A DNA stretch of 64,000 nucleotides from contig CAWCUK010000001.1 of the NCBI GenBank assembly GCA_963798775.1, positions 1,612,001 through 1,676,000 on the forward strand, in the 5' to 3' direction. The number at the start of each line of letters is the position of its first letter. The stretch's first letter is position 1. This DNA comes from CAWCUK01 sp963798775. Lineage in GTDB: Bacteria; Bacteroidota; Ignavibacteria; Ignavibacteriales; Ignavibacteriaceae. Both the position numbers and the translations under genes were made by a program. Shown one piece after another: positions 34,893-44,909 of the stretch. The notes under the pieces were generated by a model that did not search any database, was not told the DNA's origin, and was given only the letters and a program-made list of their open reading frames with translations.

Positions 34893-37698
34893 ATGCTGAG
34901 GAAAAGTTTTACTTTTTTTAGCCGTTACCTCTTGCTCGTATTCTTTCTTTCACAATCAATATTCCCCCAGGGAAATTCAAAGATAGAAGGAAATGTTACG
35001 GATGCTTCCAGCGGTGAAGCATTGCCGGGTGCGAATATTATTCTTGTCGGTACCAACCATGGTACATCTTCTGATCGATTTGGAGCATACACACTTAAGC
35101 AAATAAAGGCAGGTGATTATACTCTAAAAGTTAGTTATATCGGGTATAAAGACTTTACTACAAAGGTTAATGTTCCCGAAGGAAATAAAGTCATCAATGT
35201 TGATATTCCTTTAGAACTTGCGGCTGTTAAAATGAATGAAGTCGTGGTAAACGGACTTCTTCAAGGGCAGGTAAAAGCTTTAAATCAACAAATGAATTCC
35301 GATAAGATAAAAAATGTTCTTTCGCGTGAAGAAATGCAGAAATTCCCTGATATGAACACCGCGGAAACTTTACAACGAATTCCCGGAGTTACAATTTCAA
35401 GAAGCCTTGGAGAAGGAAGTTTCGTATATGTACGAGGAACTGAACCCAGGCTTACATCGGTAACCGTCGATGGACAAAAAATTCCTTCTTCTCAATCAGA
35501 TGCGAGATATATTGATTTGGGAGTTATAAATTCCAGTCAGCTCGCTTCAATTGAAGTTACAAAAGCCTTAACTCCAGACATGGACGCGGACGCTATAGGC
35601 GGAACAGTTAATCTTGTTACACGTAGTCCTTTTGATGTTGAAAAGCCTAATTTAAAATTAGATCTTGGCGGTGGTTATGCTACTCAAGGCAAGGCACCAT
35701 TATATAGGGCTTCAGGAACTTATACCGGTTTCTTTAGCGGTAATAAACAGTTCGGGTATACAATTAGCGGAAATTATTATAGAAATAATATCAGGACATA
35801 TTCAAATGAATATGATTGGGATAATGTAACTGATGTTAACAATAATGAAATACCTTTCGCTTTAAATGATTTAAGATTCTATGATTATAATACACACCGA
35901 GATCATTTCGGCGTAAGCGGAGACCTTGAGTATAGAACATTAGACAAAAACAGCACTTTCTATTTTAGGGGAATGTTTAACAGGTTAAATGATTCTCAAT
36001 CAAGAAACATGGTAAGAAATAGGATAAGTAAAGGTGATTATTTAGACGCGACAACAATCGCGAAAACTCGCCTTGCTTTTGAATTCCAAAACCGGGATGA
36101 AATTCATGATATCGGTTCTTTTTCCGGAGGCGGGCGCCACAACTTTGATAATGTAGATTTAGACTACGATCTGACTTACGGCTGGGCTAAACAAACACAA
36201 ACCGGTACCGGCTCCGGCGTAAAATCCGAATGGCAGTTAAACGAAAAACCAAATGTAATACTTGACCTTTCAAATGTTAATTTTCCCGGGATAACATATA
36301 CAAATATTAATAATGATTATGTTTATGATCCTGCAAATTGGGAAATTGATAACCAGGATATTAGAGATGTTACCACAACCGCTAATAATTTAACCGGTAC
36401 TGTAAATCTTAAAGTTCCTTATTCCCTCGGTATTCTCCCCGGCGATCTTAAATTCGGTTTGAAATATAACATGGATAATAAAGAACGCACCGGTATAAGA
36501 TCCCAATATAAATGGAAAGGAAACAATCAAGTTTATATGAGCGCTGTTAGCAACGGCGATATAGTTAATGATTTTCTTAACGGCCATTATACTTTCGGAC
36601 CCTGAAGTTGACAATGGAAAATTAAGAGAGTTTTACGGAAAATATTTAAATCAGGATGATGCTTTAAGGCAATATGTTAACTATACCGACGCAGACGGTG
36701 CCGGCGGTAATTATAAAACCCGTGAAAATATTTATGCAGCTTATGCAATGGCTACTTTAAATGTAGGAAATTTACTCGCCTTAGTTGGAGCCAGGGATGA
36801 GTATACTTCAACAAAGTATGACGGAACTCAAATTTTCCTAGATAATAACGGAGATTATTTAAGCTCGTCTCCGATAAATAATACTCATAACTATAACAAT
36901 ATCTTCCCTTACCTGCAGCTTCGTTATAAAATTGACGAAAAAACAAACGCGAGATTTGCCGCTACAAGGAGTATAGCAAGGCCTAACTTCTTTGATTTAG
37001 CTCCTTATAATTGGGTTGATCCAAGCAGCGACGAAATTTCAAGAGGAAATCCCGCACTTGTCCCGACCATTTCTACGAATGTGGATTTAATGTTCGGTCG
37101 TTATTTTGAAGGAATCGGTGTTATTTCAGCGGGATTATTTTACAAGATGATGGACCAAGTTATATATCAAAGAACTTATCAGGAAGTCGGCGGCCAGTAT
37201 GACGGATTTGATATAACCGAACCTATAAACGGCGGAAGTGCAGACTTATATGGCGTTGAGCTTAACTGGATGCAGCAGTTTACCTTCCTTCCCGGCGTCT
37301 TTAGCGGTTTTGGAATCTATGGTAATTATACTTATACCAAATCGAAAGCTAAACTTCAGTACAGAGATTGGTCTGTCTTACCCGGACAAGCGGCTGATGT
37401 CGGCAATGTAGGATTAAGCTTTGAAAGGTTTGGCTTTACCGGAAGGCTTAGCTTAAATTATAACGCCAAAGTACTTACAGAGGTAGGCAAGTCTCCTGAT
37501 TATGATAGATATACTGATAATCATTGGCAGCTTGATTTTTCCGGTACATATAACATCATCAAAAGCCTTTCTATTTATGTAGATGTTATAAATATTACTA
37601 ACCAAGTTTCCAGAGAATACCAAGGGATTTCAAGCAGGCCGAGATCAAATGCGTTTTACGGAGTTTCCGTTCGTTCCGGCTTAAAATTAGATTTATAA
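34893..37698 (+). CDS. TonB-dependent outer-membrane receptor, frameshifted
   Basis: Two frames (34893-36605 and 36568-37698) form one receptor. The shift is at GGACCCTGAAG (36597-36606): with one C fewer the reading is GHYTFGPEVDNGK and the protein is 934 residues. Domains: signal peptide; CarboxypepD_reg-like sandwich (KIEGNVTDASSGEALPGANI, about 28-105); plug with FPDMNTAETLQRIPGVTISR and GSFVYVRGTEPRLTSVTVDG; a 22-strand barrel ending SVRSGLKLDL. The plug resembles the Xanthomonas/Caulobacter-type receptors for sugars, which work without SusD; no susD gene is present here. It would import oligosaccharides released outside the cell using TonB energy. As written, the barrel is cut after about 570 residues. 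Confidence 0.85.
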
Positions 37699-37742
37699 AA
37701 ATTTAGAATAACTGTTTTATAGAAATAACTAATGATTGAGAT

Positions 37743-40226
37743 ATGAATTTAAAACTGTGGCGGATAATATTTTTAAGCACTTTGCTTTTTGTAGCAGGCT
37801 GTTCTACCAAAACGGAAAACTTTACTAATTCTATCGGGATGAAATTTGTTCTAATCCCTGATGGATCATTTAAGATGGGAGAACAGAATGAAATAAACGC
37901 GAAAAAACTCGGAGGCCCGGAATATCTTACTAATGGAGATTATGATGAAAAACCTCTCCATAAAGTAATTATTAATGAACCTTTTTATATGTCGATTACC
38001 GAAGTTACGGTTGATCAATTTAAAAAGTTTCGCCCGAGTTATGTAGGAGTGAAGCAATATTATCCTTATACCACAGGTATTAGCTGGGAAGATGCGGTTT
38101 CCTTTTGTAAATGGTTAAGCGAAAAAGAAGGAAAAAACTACCGCCTTCCCACAGAAGCTGAGTGGGAATATTCCTGCAGGGCCGGTACACGAACTCCATT
38201 CTATTCCGGTGAATCATTGGTACAATCGGATTCATTAAATCCATGGGGACTGATGAACATGGAAAATAATATTGCCGAATGGGTTTGGGACTGGTACGGC
38301 AGTTATTCAACTGAAACTAAAAACGATCCTGTCGGCCCGGCTTCGGGTTTCGCTAAAGTCGTACGCGGAGCCGGTTTGGATCGTCAATCTTCTTACTACT
38401 CTAGATCAGCGAACCGGGCGGGAATTGCGCCTAATTTCCCGTCTGTTCCGCTTGAAGAGTTACATTCCCTATCCGCCGATTCATCATTATTAAAAAGAGA
38501 GGAATCGAAAGAAGGAGGAAAAAAATTAAAAGCTCGCGAACATTATAAAAATTTTTACAGGGCGGAATCCAACAACGAAGGAAATCATAACATTGGGTTT
38601 AGAATTGTTCAAGCTAAAATGCCCGATACGAAGCCCTCCACACGGCAGTATTCATTTGCGCAGCAGTGTATTATTCAAAATACTTCTCTTGCCAAAAAAG
38701 GCCCAAATCCTTCGGTTCCTTATTTTAGAAAAAGAAATCTTCTTCCGATTCCCCCTGACAATACAAAAGAAGAAAATTTAAATGTTATTTCCGCGCTGGG
38801 ATTTAATTCGGGAATTTTAAAACACAATCACAGCCCTTCTTTAGCCGCGTGTCCTAACGGAGATATTCTCGCCGTTTATTATACTTCTGTTTCAGAGACT
38901 GACCCAAATGTCGCATTGATGGCATCACGTTTAAGGTTTGGAGCCGATCAATGGGATATGCCGACGATTTTATTGGATTTTCCTGATGTGGATGATCATG
39001 CGCCTTTACTTTGGACCGACGGCGATACTTTAAGATTATTCTGGGGAGCAAATAAATTAGAATCAGGCTTTCCATTCCATTGGATAAATTCTACCGATAA
39101 CGGGGAAACATGGAGCAGTGTGCATTTTCCTGTTTTTGAAACTTTACTCGGACGTTATTCCGCCCAGCCGATAAATTCCGCTTTCCGAGATAACAAAGGA
39201 AATATTCATATTGCCAGTGACGCGATCGGCGCGGAATCAGTTTTGTGGGAAAGTACCAACAACGGCAAATCATGGATAGATCCGGGCGGTCGTACGGGCG
39301 GAAGGCATACAACTTTTGCTCTTTTAAGCGATGGAAAAATTCTCGGAATGGGCGGAAAAAGTTCCGATATAAACGGTTATATGCCGGAATCAATTTCTGA
39401 AGACGGTGGCAGAACCTGGAAGTTTAAACAATCTCCGTTTCCTTCTCTCGGAAGTAATCAAAGGCCTACAATAATAAAACTTCAGGATGGAAAATTATTC
39501 TTCGCGGGAGATTTAGAAAGGAAAGACGGTTATCAGCCGAAAGAGTATCATAAAAAAGGAGCTTACGCAGCGCTTTCTTCAGACGACGGCAAAACCTGGC
39601 ACATAAAAAAAATACCCGGAGTTCAACTTCATGAAGATTCAAGCAGAGCGGAAGAAATGGGCGGAGGCACTCTTGGTTATTCGGTTGCACGGCAAGCACC
39701 CAACGGGGTTATTCATTTAATAACTTCAATGAATACTCCTTGTTTAGATTTCGCGTTTAATGAAGCGTGGATTCTATCTTCTGATGAAAAGACTGCGGAC
39801 GGTTTGGCCGAAAATTCGGCAAAAACTATAAGTAATATAAAACCTTATAAAAACAGTTATGAAAGCGGAGAACCAAAAGCCTCTTGGAGTGCCGGGATTG
39901 GCAGCAACGGCAGATATATATTAAACGGAAACGAAACATTTTATTATAAAAATGGACAGAAGCAGTGGGAGGCTCAGTTTGATAAAGGTGAAAAGAAGGG
40001 AACAGAAGTTTATTACAGACGCGATGGAAATATTATTTGGAAGAAAATCTACAAAAATGACGGAACCTATGTTTGGACAAATTATTTTGAAAACGGGCAG
40101 AAAAAATCCGAATCATCCTGGAAAAATAAATTATGTATTGGAACCGCTACCGAATGGGATAAAGACGGAAATATTATAAATCAATATGAATTTAAAGATG
40201 GGTTTGTAGTAAAGAAAAAAGTTTAA
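37743..40226 (+). CDS. Lipoprotein fusing an FGE-like domain, a sialidase-type propeller and MORN/YwqK repeats
   Basis: An 827-residue lipoprotein (lipobox LFVAGC, Cys20). Residues about 30-290 are an FGE-sulfatase/SUMF1-fold domain (NSIGMKFVLIPDGSFKMG, ITEVTVDQFKKF, YRLPTEAEWEYSCRAGT, NNIAEWVWDWYG, GFRIVQA). In real FGE the catalytic Cys pair follows RGGSW. Here VVRGAGLDRQSSYYSRSANRAG has no Cys, so sulfatase activation is unlikely. Residues about 350-690 form a BNR/sialidase propeller with four Asp boxes (TDNGETW, TNNGKSW, EDGGRTW, SDDGKTW). The last ~100 residues contain YYKNGQKQWEAQF-type repeats. The sulfatase gene is next. An exo-acting glycosidase held on the membrane is likely; sialic acid as substrate is not established. 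Confidence 0.82.
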   Translation: MNLKLWRIIFLSTLLFVAGCSTKTENFTNSIGMKFVLIPDGSFKMGEQNEINAKKLGGPEYLTNGDYDEKPLHKVIINEPFYMSITEVTVDQFKKFRPSYVGVKQYYPYTTGISWEDAVSFCKWLSEKEGKNYRLPTEAEWEYSCRAGTRTPFYSGESLVQSDSLNPWGLMNMENNIAEWVWDWYGSYSTETKNDPVGPASGFAKVVRGAGLDRQSSYYSRSANRAGIAPNFPSVPLEELHSLSADSSLLKREESKEGGKKLKAREHYKNFYRAESNNEGNHNIGFRIVQAKMPDTKPSTRQYSFAQQCIIQNTSLAKKGPNPSVPYFRKRNLLPIPPDNTKEENLNVISALGFNSGILKHNHSPSLAACPNGDILAVYYTSVSETDPNVALMASRLRFGADQWDMPTILLDFPDVDDHAPLLWTDGDTLRLFWGANKLESGFPFHWINSTDNGETWSSVHFPVFETLLGRYSAQPINSAFRDNKGNIHIASDAIGAESVLWESTNNGKSWIDPGGRTGGRHTTFALLSDGKILGMGGKSSDINGYMPESISEDGGRTWKFKQSPFPSLGSNQRPTIIKLQDGKLFFAGDLERKDGYQPKEYHKKGAYAALSSDDGKTWHIKKIPGVQLHEDSSRAEEMGGGTLGYSVARQAPNGVIHLITSMNTPCLDFAFNEAWILSSDEKTADGLAENSAKTISNIKPYKNSYESGEPKASWSAGIGSNGRYILNGNETFYYKNGQKQWEAQFDKGEKKGTEVYYRRDGNIIWKKIYKNDGTYVWTNYFENGQKKSESSWKNKLCIGTATEWDKDGNIINQYEFKDGFVVKKKV

Positions 40227-40275
40227 AGAAATTAAAAATTATAGTAAAAGTATTTAAAGGAGAACGAGGTTTATA

Positions 40276-41733
40276 ATGCAAAGAAGAGAATTTATTTCTT
40301 CCTTGGGAAAGGCTGCAGTAGGAGTAGCCGGTTATATGGCTCTTGGCAACACCTTGGAGAATATAGGGAAGGGTGATAAACCGCTTAATTTTGTTTTTAT
40401 ACTTGCCGATGATATGGGTTGGAACCAAACAGGCTACGGCGGTTCTACATTTTATGAAACACCGAATATAGATAAAATTGCCCGGCAGGGAATGCACTTT
40501 ACGAACGCTTATGCGCCGGCCCCAACTTGCTCGCCTTCAAGGGCGGGGATAATGACCGGAAGGTATCCTGCAAGAATTCATTTAACTGAATACATTCCCG
40601 GCGATCCTTATCCCTGGGCTAAACTTCGCGCGCCCGAAATGGTCGATAGGCTTCCGCTGGAAGAAATTACGATTGCTGAAATGCTGAAGAAAAAAGGATA
40701 TGTAAGCGCTGAAATCGGTAAATGGCATTTAAATAAAGATAAAGATTATGAATTGGGACGGCCCGGCGATCCCGAATCTCAAGGATTTGATTTTTCTCAT
40801 CCAACGGTAAAACCTTCTTATAAAGCTAATCCCAATGACGATGCGCATCACGCAATTGAGATAACAAACGAAGCTTTGAAATTTATGGATAAGAATAAGA
40901 GTAAGCCTTTCTTCTTATACGTTGCCCATCATATAGTTCACCGGCCGATTATGGAACACGCAGGATTAATTTTCAAATATAAAGAAAAAAGGGATTCAGA
41001 CCTTGCTATAAATAATCCGATTATGGGTGCGATGATCGAGAGAATGGATACTCAAATCGGGAGACTTTTAAAAAAGATTGATGATTTAGGATTAACCGAT
41101 AACACTGTAGTGGTATTCTTTTCTGATAACGGCGGGTATGATAAATTACAAGCCCAAGACCCGCTGCGCGGCGGTAAATCAATGCTGTATGAAGGCGGAA
41201 TTCGTGTTCCGTTTGCAATACGCTGGCCCGGTGTTGTCAAACCCGGAAGTAAAAGCGATGAACCGGTAATCGGCTGTGATTTTTTCCCAACGTTTGCGGA
41301 AATAGCAGGAGTTAAAAAAACAGAACATAAAATTGACGGAAAGAGTTTGATTCCTCTACTGAAGCAATCCGGCGGTTTGAATAGGGTAGATTTGTTTTGG
41401 CATTATCCGCATTACCATCGTTTTAATTATAAACCTTCCGGAGCAATTCGTGAAGGAGATTATAAATTAATAGAGTGGTACGAACGTTCAATGTATAATG
41501 AAGATCATCCGGTTTCTTTATTTAATATCAAAAAAGATGTAAGTGAAGAGCACGACCTTGCCGATGAAATGCCGGAGTTGACTCAAAAACTTTGGAAAAA
41601 GTTAAAGCAATGGAGAAAAGATGTTAACGCACAGGAGATGACCATTAACCCTGATTATGACCCGGAGAAAGCGCTTTTCTGGAAAGCGGGAGTTGATCCT
41701 AATAGTGCGGACGCACTTGGCGAATATCATTAA
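40276..41733 (+). CDS. Type I sulfatase (Cys-type), Tat-exported
   Basis: 485 residues. The N terminus MQRREFISSLGKAAVGVAGY is a twin-arginine signal. Catalytic landmarks: metal-binding ADDMGWN (Asp45/46), the formylglycine motif CSPSR (85-89), KWHLNK, and FFSDNGGYD near 280. CSPSR requires conversion of Cys85 to formylglycine; the anaerobic maturase at 59961 could do this, whereas the FGE-like domain upstream lacks its cysteines. It removes sulfate esters from a sugar in the periplasm or outside the cell. It has a strong ribosome-binding site (AAAGGAGAACGAGG) and starts 49 bp after the fusion lipoprotein. Sulfatase subfamily and position of the sulfate are not predictable by eye. Confidence 0.93.
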   Translation: MQRREFISSLGKAAVGVAGYMALGNTLENIGKGDKPLNFVFILADDMGWNQTGYGGSTFYETPNIDKIARQGMHFTNAYAPAPTCSPSRAGIMTGRYPARIHLTEYIPGDPYPWAKLRAPEMVDRLPLEEITIAEMLKKKGYVSAEIGKWHLNKDKDYELGRPGDPESQGFDFSHPTVKPSYKANPNDDAHHAIEITNEALKFMDKNKSKPFFLYVAHHIVHRPIMEHAGLIFKYKEKRDSDLAINNPIMGAMIERMDTQIGRLLKKIDDLGLTDNTVVVFFSDNGGYDKLQAQDPLRGGKSMLYEGGIRVPFAIRWPGVVKPGSKSDEPVIGCDFFPTFAEIAGVKKTEHKIDGKSLIPLLKQSGGLNRVDLFWHYPHYHRFNYKPSGAIREGDYKLIEWYERSMYNEDHPVSLFNIKKDVSEEHDLADEMPELTQKLWKKLKQWRKDVNAQEMTINPDYDPEKALFWKAGVDPNSADALGEYH

Positions 41734-41746
41734 TAAAATTTGAGAA

Positions 41747-42895
41747 ATGATGAGAACAGTAATTTTAACCCATCCGAATAAGATTGTATTCGGAGTTGGC
41801 TCAAGCGCTAAGCTTATTGAGGATGTAAAAAAGAAAAATTTTAAAAGTGTTTTTATTGTTACGGCCCCGCCGATTTTAAATACAATCAGACACATTCTCG
41901 AAGGGCTCAAAAATGAAAAAATTGGTGTAACTGTTGATGATACTATAGTAAGTGAGCCGACTATAGAATCTTTTAAGGAATGCTTAAATAAAGCAGCGGA
42001 AATAAAAGCCGATTGTGTTGTTGGAATCGGAGGCGGAAGCGTTTTAGATGTAGCAAAACTTGTTTCGGCCATGCTGAATAATGAACAAAAAATAAATGAC
42101 GTTTTCGGCATTGATTTTTTATCGGGAAGAAAAACTTTCCTTGCTTGCCTTCCCACTACTTCAGGAACAGGAAGCGAAGTTTCACCTAACGCCATTTTAT
42201 TGGATGAGAAAGATAATCTTAAGAAAGGCGTAATCAGCCAACATTTACTGCCTGATGTTTCTTACGTTGATCCAAAACTAACTCTTAGTGTTCCTCCCGC
42301 AGTTACGGCGGCAACGGGAATGGACGCGCTTACTCACTGCATAGAAGCTTACGCGAATAAATTCGCCCATCCTATTATTGATTTATATGCTTTAGAAGGA
42401 ATTAGATTAATTTCAGCGAATTTGGTTAAAGCATATCAAAAGGGAGAAGATATTGAAGCAAGAGAAAGATTATCTCTTGGAAGTATGTTCGGAGGATTAT
42501 GCCTCGGTCCGGTTAATACGGGCGCCGTTCATGCTTTGTCTTATCCGCTCGGCGGCGAATTTCATGTGGCGCATGGCTTATCTAACGCGCTTCTTTTGCC
42601 GTATGTAATTGATTTTAATATTTCGGCTGCGCCGGAAAGATATGCGGATATCGCTCTCGCGCTTGGAGCCGAAAGGAAAAATAATCCGGTTGAAACAGCA
42701 AAAGCGGGAATTGAGATATTAAAAAAACTTGCGGCATCTTGCGGAATCCCTCTTCGGTTATCCGAATTAAAAATACCAAAGGCATCAATACCTAAAATGG
42801 CCGAAATGGCAATAACTATACAGCGGCTTCTTAAAAATAATTTGAAAGAAGTATCTCTTCAGGATGCTGTTAATATTTACGAAGAAGCTTATTAA
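41747..42895 (+). CDS. Iron-containing alcohol dehydrogenase
   Basis: A 382-residue group III alcohol dehydrogenase with NAD(P) motif GIGGGSVLDVAKL, PTTSGTGSEVSPNA, and metal ligands in MDALTHCIEAY (Asp and His), VHALSYPLGG (His) and HVAHGLSNA (His). All four ligands are present, so Fe or Zn binding is expected. It is cytoplasmic (no signal) and begins 13 bp after the sulfatase. In this gene set it probably reduces or oxidises a sugar-derived aldehyde, such as the aldehyde released by an aldolase or a lactaldehyde/glycolaldehyde-like product. The exact substrate is unknown. Confidence 0.92.
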   Translation: MMRTVILTHPNKIVFGVGSSAKLIEDVKKKNFKSVFIVTAPPILNTIRHILEGLKNEKIGVTVDDTIVSEPTIESFKECLNKAAEIKADCVVGIGGGSVLDVAKLVSAMLNNEQKINDVFGIDFLSGRKTFLACLPTTSGTGSEVSPNAILLDEKDNLKKGVISQHLLPDVSYVDPKLTLSVPPAVTAATGMDALTHCIEAYANKFAHPIIDLYALEGIRLISANLVKAYQKGEDIEARERLSLGSMFGGLCLGPVNTGAVHALSYPLGGEFHVAHGLSNALLLPYVIDFNISAAPERYADIALALGAERKNNPVETAKAGIEILKKLAASCGIPLRLSELKIPKASIPKMAEMAITIQRLLKNNLKEVSLQDAVNIYEEAY

Positions 42896-42917
42896 GAATT
42901 AAAAATCACTGGAAAAA

Positions 42918-43835
42918 ATGAGCGGAAATAAAAAATATAAGGGGATTATTGTCCCTATGGTAACTCCGTTTTTACAAAACGGCGAAATTGACATAGAAGG
43001 AATAAACAATTTAACGGAAAACTTTATAAGTAAAGGAGCGGCGCCTTTTATCTTCGGAACAACCGGTGAAGCTGCCTCAATTCCTTTATTCAAAAGAAGA
43101 AGTGTAATTAAATCGCTAATAAAAACAGTAAATAAAAGAACTCTTGTTTATGCGGGTATTTCAAGTAATTCTATTGCTGAATCAATCGAAGTGGCCAAAG
43201 AATATTTCTCTGACGGCGTAGATGCTGTGGTTGCGCATTTGCCAAGTTATTATCCAATAAACGAGTATCATATCTTAAAATATTATGAAGAACTCGCTGC
43301 AAATATTGAAGGCCCTTTGCTGTTGTACAATATTACGGCTACAACTCATATTTCCATTCCCTTGGATATAGTGGAGACTTTAAGTCACTACGAAAATATT
43401 GTTGGGCTAAAAGATTCCGAAAGAGATTTGGAGAGATTGGAAACAGCAATAAAAATGTTCGAAGACCGGGAAGATTTTTCTCATTTAATCGGTTGGGGAG
43501 CTAAATGTTCTTACGGATTATTATTAGGCTCCGACGGGCTTGTACCCAGTACAGGCAATTTTGTTCCCGGAATGTTTAAAGAAATGTATGATGCCGTTTT
43601 AGTAGGAGATAAGGAAAAAGCCGAAAGGCTTCAGAAAGAAACAGATGAACTTTCCTTAATCTATCAGAAAGGAAAAATTCTTTCACAATCTTTAGCTGCA
43701 TTAAAAATAATATTAAATGAAATGAAATTTTGTAAAGCTTATGTTCTGCCGCCTCTTTTGAGATTAAATAAGGAAGAAGAAGAGGAAGTAATTAGAAACT
43801 TTAATAACGCCAAAAGTAAATATGAATTGAGATAA
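42918..43835 (+). CDS. DapA/NanA-family class I aldolase or dehydratase
   Basis: A 305-residue (beta/alpha)8 protein: VPMVTPFLQNGEIDIEGI at the start, FGTTGEAASIPLFKRR (the GTTGE carboxylate loop), LLYNITATTHISI (catalytic Tyr) and the Schiff-base Lys in IVGLKDSERDLERL. In NanA/KDG-aldolase/KdgD-like members this Lys binds a 2-keto acid. The setting, sugar-acid genes downstream and no lysine genes, makes a 2-keto-3-deoxy sugar acid aldolase or dehydratase more likely than dihydrodipicolinate synthase. It starts 22 bp after the alcohol dehydrogenase and is 10 bp from the PdxA-like gene, so it is part of one operon. Confidence 0.88.
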   Translation: MSGNKKYKGIIVPMVTPFLQNGEIDIEGINNLTENFISKGAAPFIFGTTGEAASIPLFKRRSVIKSLIKTVNKRTLVYAGISSNSIAESIEVAKEYFSDGVDAVVAHLPSYYPINEYHILKYYEELAANIEGPLLLYNITATTHISIPLDIVETLSHYENIVGLKDSERDLERLETAIKMFEDREDFSHLIGWGAKCSYGLLLGSDGLVPSTGNFVPGMFKEMYDAVLVGDKEKAERLQKETDELSLIYQKGKILSQSLAALKIILNEMKFCKAYVLPPLLRLNKEEEEEVIRNFNNAKSKYELR

Positions 43836-43845
43836 AGGTTAATAA

Positions 43846-44892
43846 ATGAAAAGAAAAAATGATAAGCCGGTTTTGGGAATTACAATGGGCGATCCTTCAA
43901 GTATAGGCCCCGAAATTGCGGCAAAAGCGGTTTCGGACAAAAAGCTGTACGAAATCTGTAATCCGATTATTATCGGAGACGCCGCAGTATTAGAAAAGGC
44001 GGTTAAAATAACAAATGCAAATATAAAAGTTAGAGCTATTGATAATCCGGACGAAGCTATTTTTGAATTTGGAACTATTGACATTATTGATTTGAAAAAT
44101 GTAGACATACAAAACCTTGAATATGGAAAAGTGTCTGTAATGGCTGGAAACGCTGCGTTTCAATTTGTAAAAAAGGCAATTGACCTTGCGTTAGAAAAAA
44201 AATTAGACGGAACAGTAACAGGGCCTATTCATAAGGAATCCATAAATCTTGCGGGGCACCATTTTTCTGGCCATACAGAAATTTATGCGCATTTTACCAA
44301 CACAAAAAAATATGGAATGCTTTTAGTCGATAAAAATTTAAAAGTAATTCACGTATCAACTCATGTTTCTTTAAGAGACGCCTGTAACCTTGTAAAAAAA
44401 GATAGAGTTGTTGACGTTATTCAGTTAATGGAGAGCGGGCTAAAACAAATTGGAATTGAGAATCCTAAAATAGGAGTAGCCGGATTAAATCCTCACGCAA
44501 GCGATGGCGGTTTGTTCGGCGATGAAGAAGAAAAAGAAATAATTCCGGCTGTAAAAGAAGCAAGAGCAAAAGGGATAAATGTTGAAGGCCCGGTTCCGGC
44601 GGATACTTTATTTTCTAAAGCGCGCGGAGGTTCTTATGACGGCTGCGTGGCGATGTATCATGATCAAGGGCATATTCCATTTAAACTTGATGGATTTATA
44701 TGGAATAATGAAACTAAAAGAATGGAAAGTGTTAGAGGTGTTAATATTACCCTCGGACTTCCGATAATCAGAACTTCCGTTGACCACGGAACTGCTTTTG
44801 AAATTGCCGGAAAAGGAGTAGCAAGCGCTGAAGCTTTATTACTTGCAACTGAATATGCCGTTAAAATGGCGTCAAGAAATAAACTGGTATAA
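43846..44892 (+). CDS. pdxA2: PdxA-family 4-phospho-acid-sugar dehydrogenase (PdxA2-like)
   Basis: 348 residues with PdxA motifs GITMGDPSSIGPEIAAKA, TGPIHKESINLAGH, GHTEIYAHF, IHVSTHVSLRDAC, GLNPHASDGGLFGDEE and MYHDQGHIPFKL (His metal ligands). The biosynthetic PdxA oxidises 4-phosphohydroxythreonine. Copies beside a DUF1537 kinase, as here, act on D-threonate or D-erythronate 4-phosphate, giving a keto acid that decarboxylates to dihydroxyacetone phosphate. The kinase gene follows after 17 bp, which strongly supports the catabolic role. It is cytoplasmic and NAD-dependent. Which of the C4 acids is used cannot be read from sequence alone. Confidence 0.88.
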   Translation: MKRKNDKPVLGITMGDPSSIGPEIAAKAVSDKKLYEICNPIIIGDAAVLEKAVKITNANIKVRAIDNPDEAIFEFGTIDIIDLKNVDIQNLEYGKVSVMAGNAAFQFVKKAIDLALEKKLDGTVTGPIHKESINLAGHHFSGHTEIYAHFTNTKKYGMLLVDKNLKVIHVSTHVSLRDACNLVKKDRVVDVIQLMESGLKQIGIENPKIGVAGLNPHASDGGLFGDEEEKEIIPAVKEARAKGINVEGPVPADTLFSKARGGSYDGCVAMYHDQGHIPFKLDGFIWNNETKRMESVRGVNITLGLPIIRTSVDHGTAFEIAGKGVASAEALLLATEYAVKMASRNKLV

Positions 44893-44909
44893 ACTTATAT
44901 GGGGATTAT

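Noticed and set aside
37743..38610. Active formylglycine-generating enzyme for the neighbouring sulfatase
   Set aside because: The segment expected to hold the two catalytic cysteines has none, so activation of the sulfatase by this domain is not supported.
41602..42195. 197-codon open frame on the minus strand
   Set aside because: It lies inside the Fe-alcohol dehydrogenase gene, antisense to its conserved motifs; its translation is low-complexity Ser/Phe/Leu-rich and shows no family. It is a shadow of the real gene.
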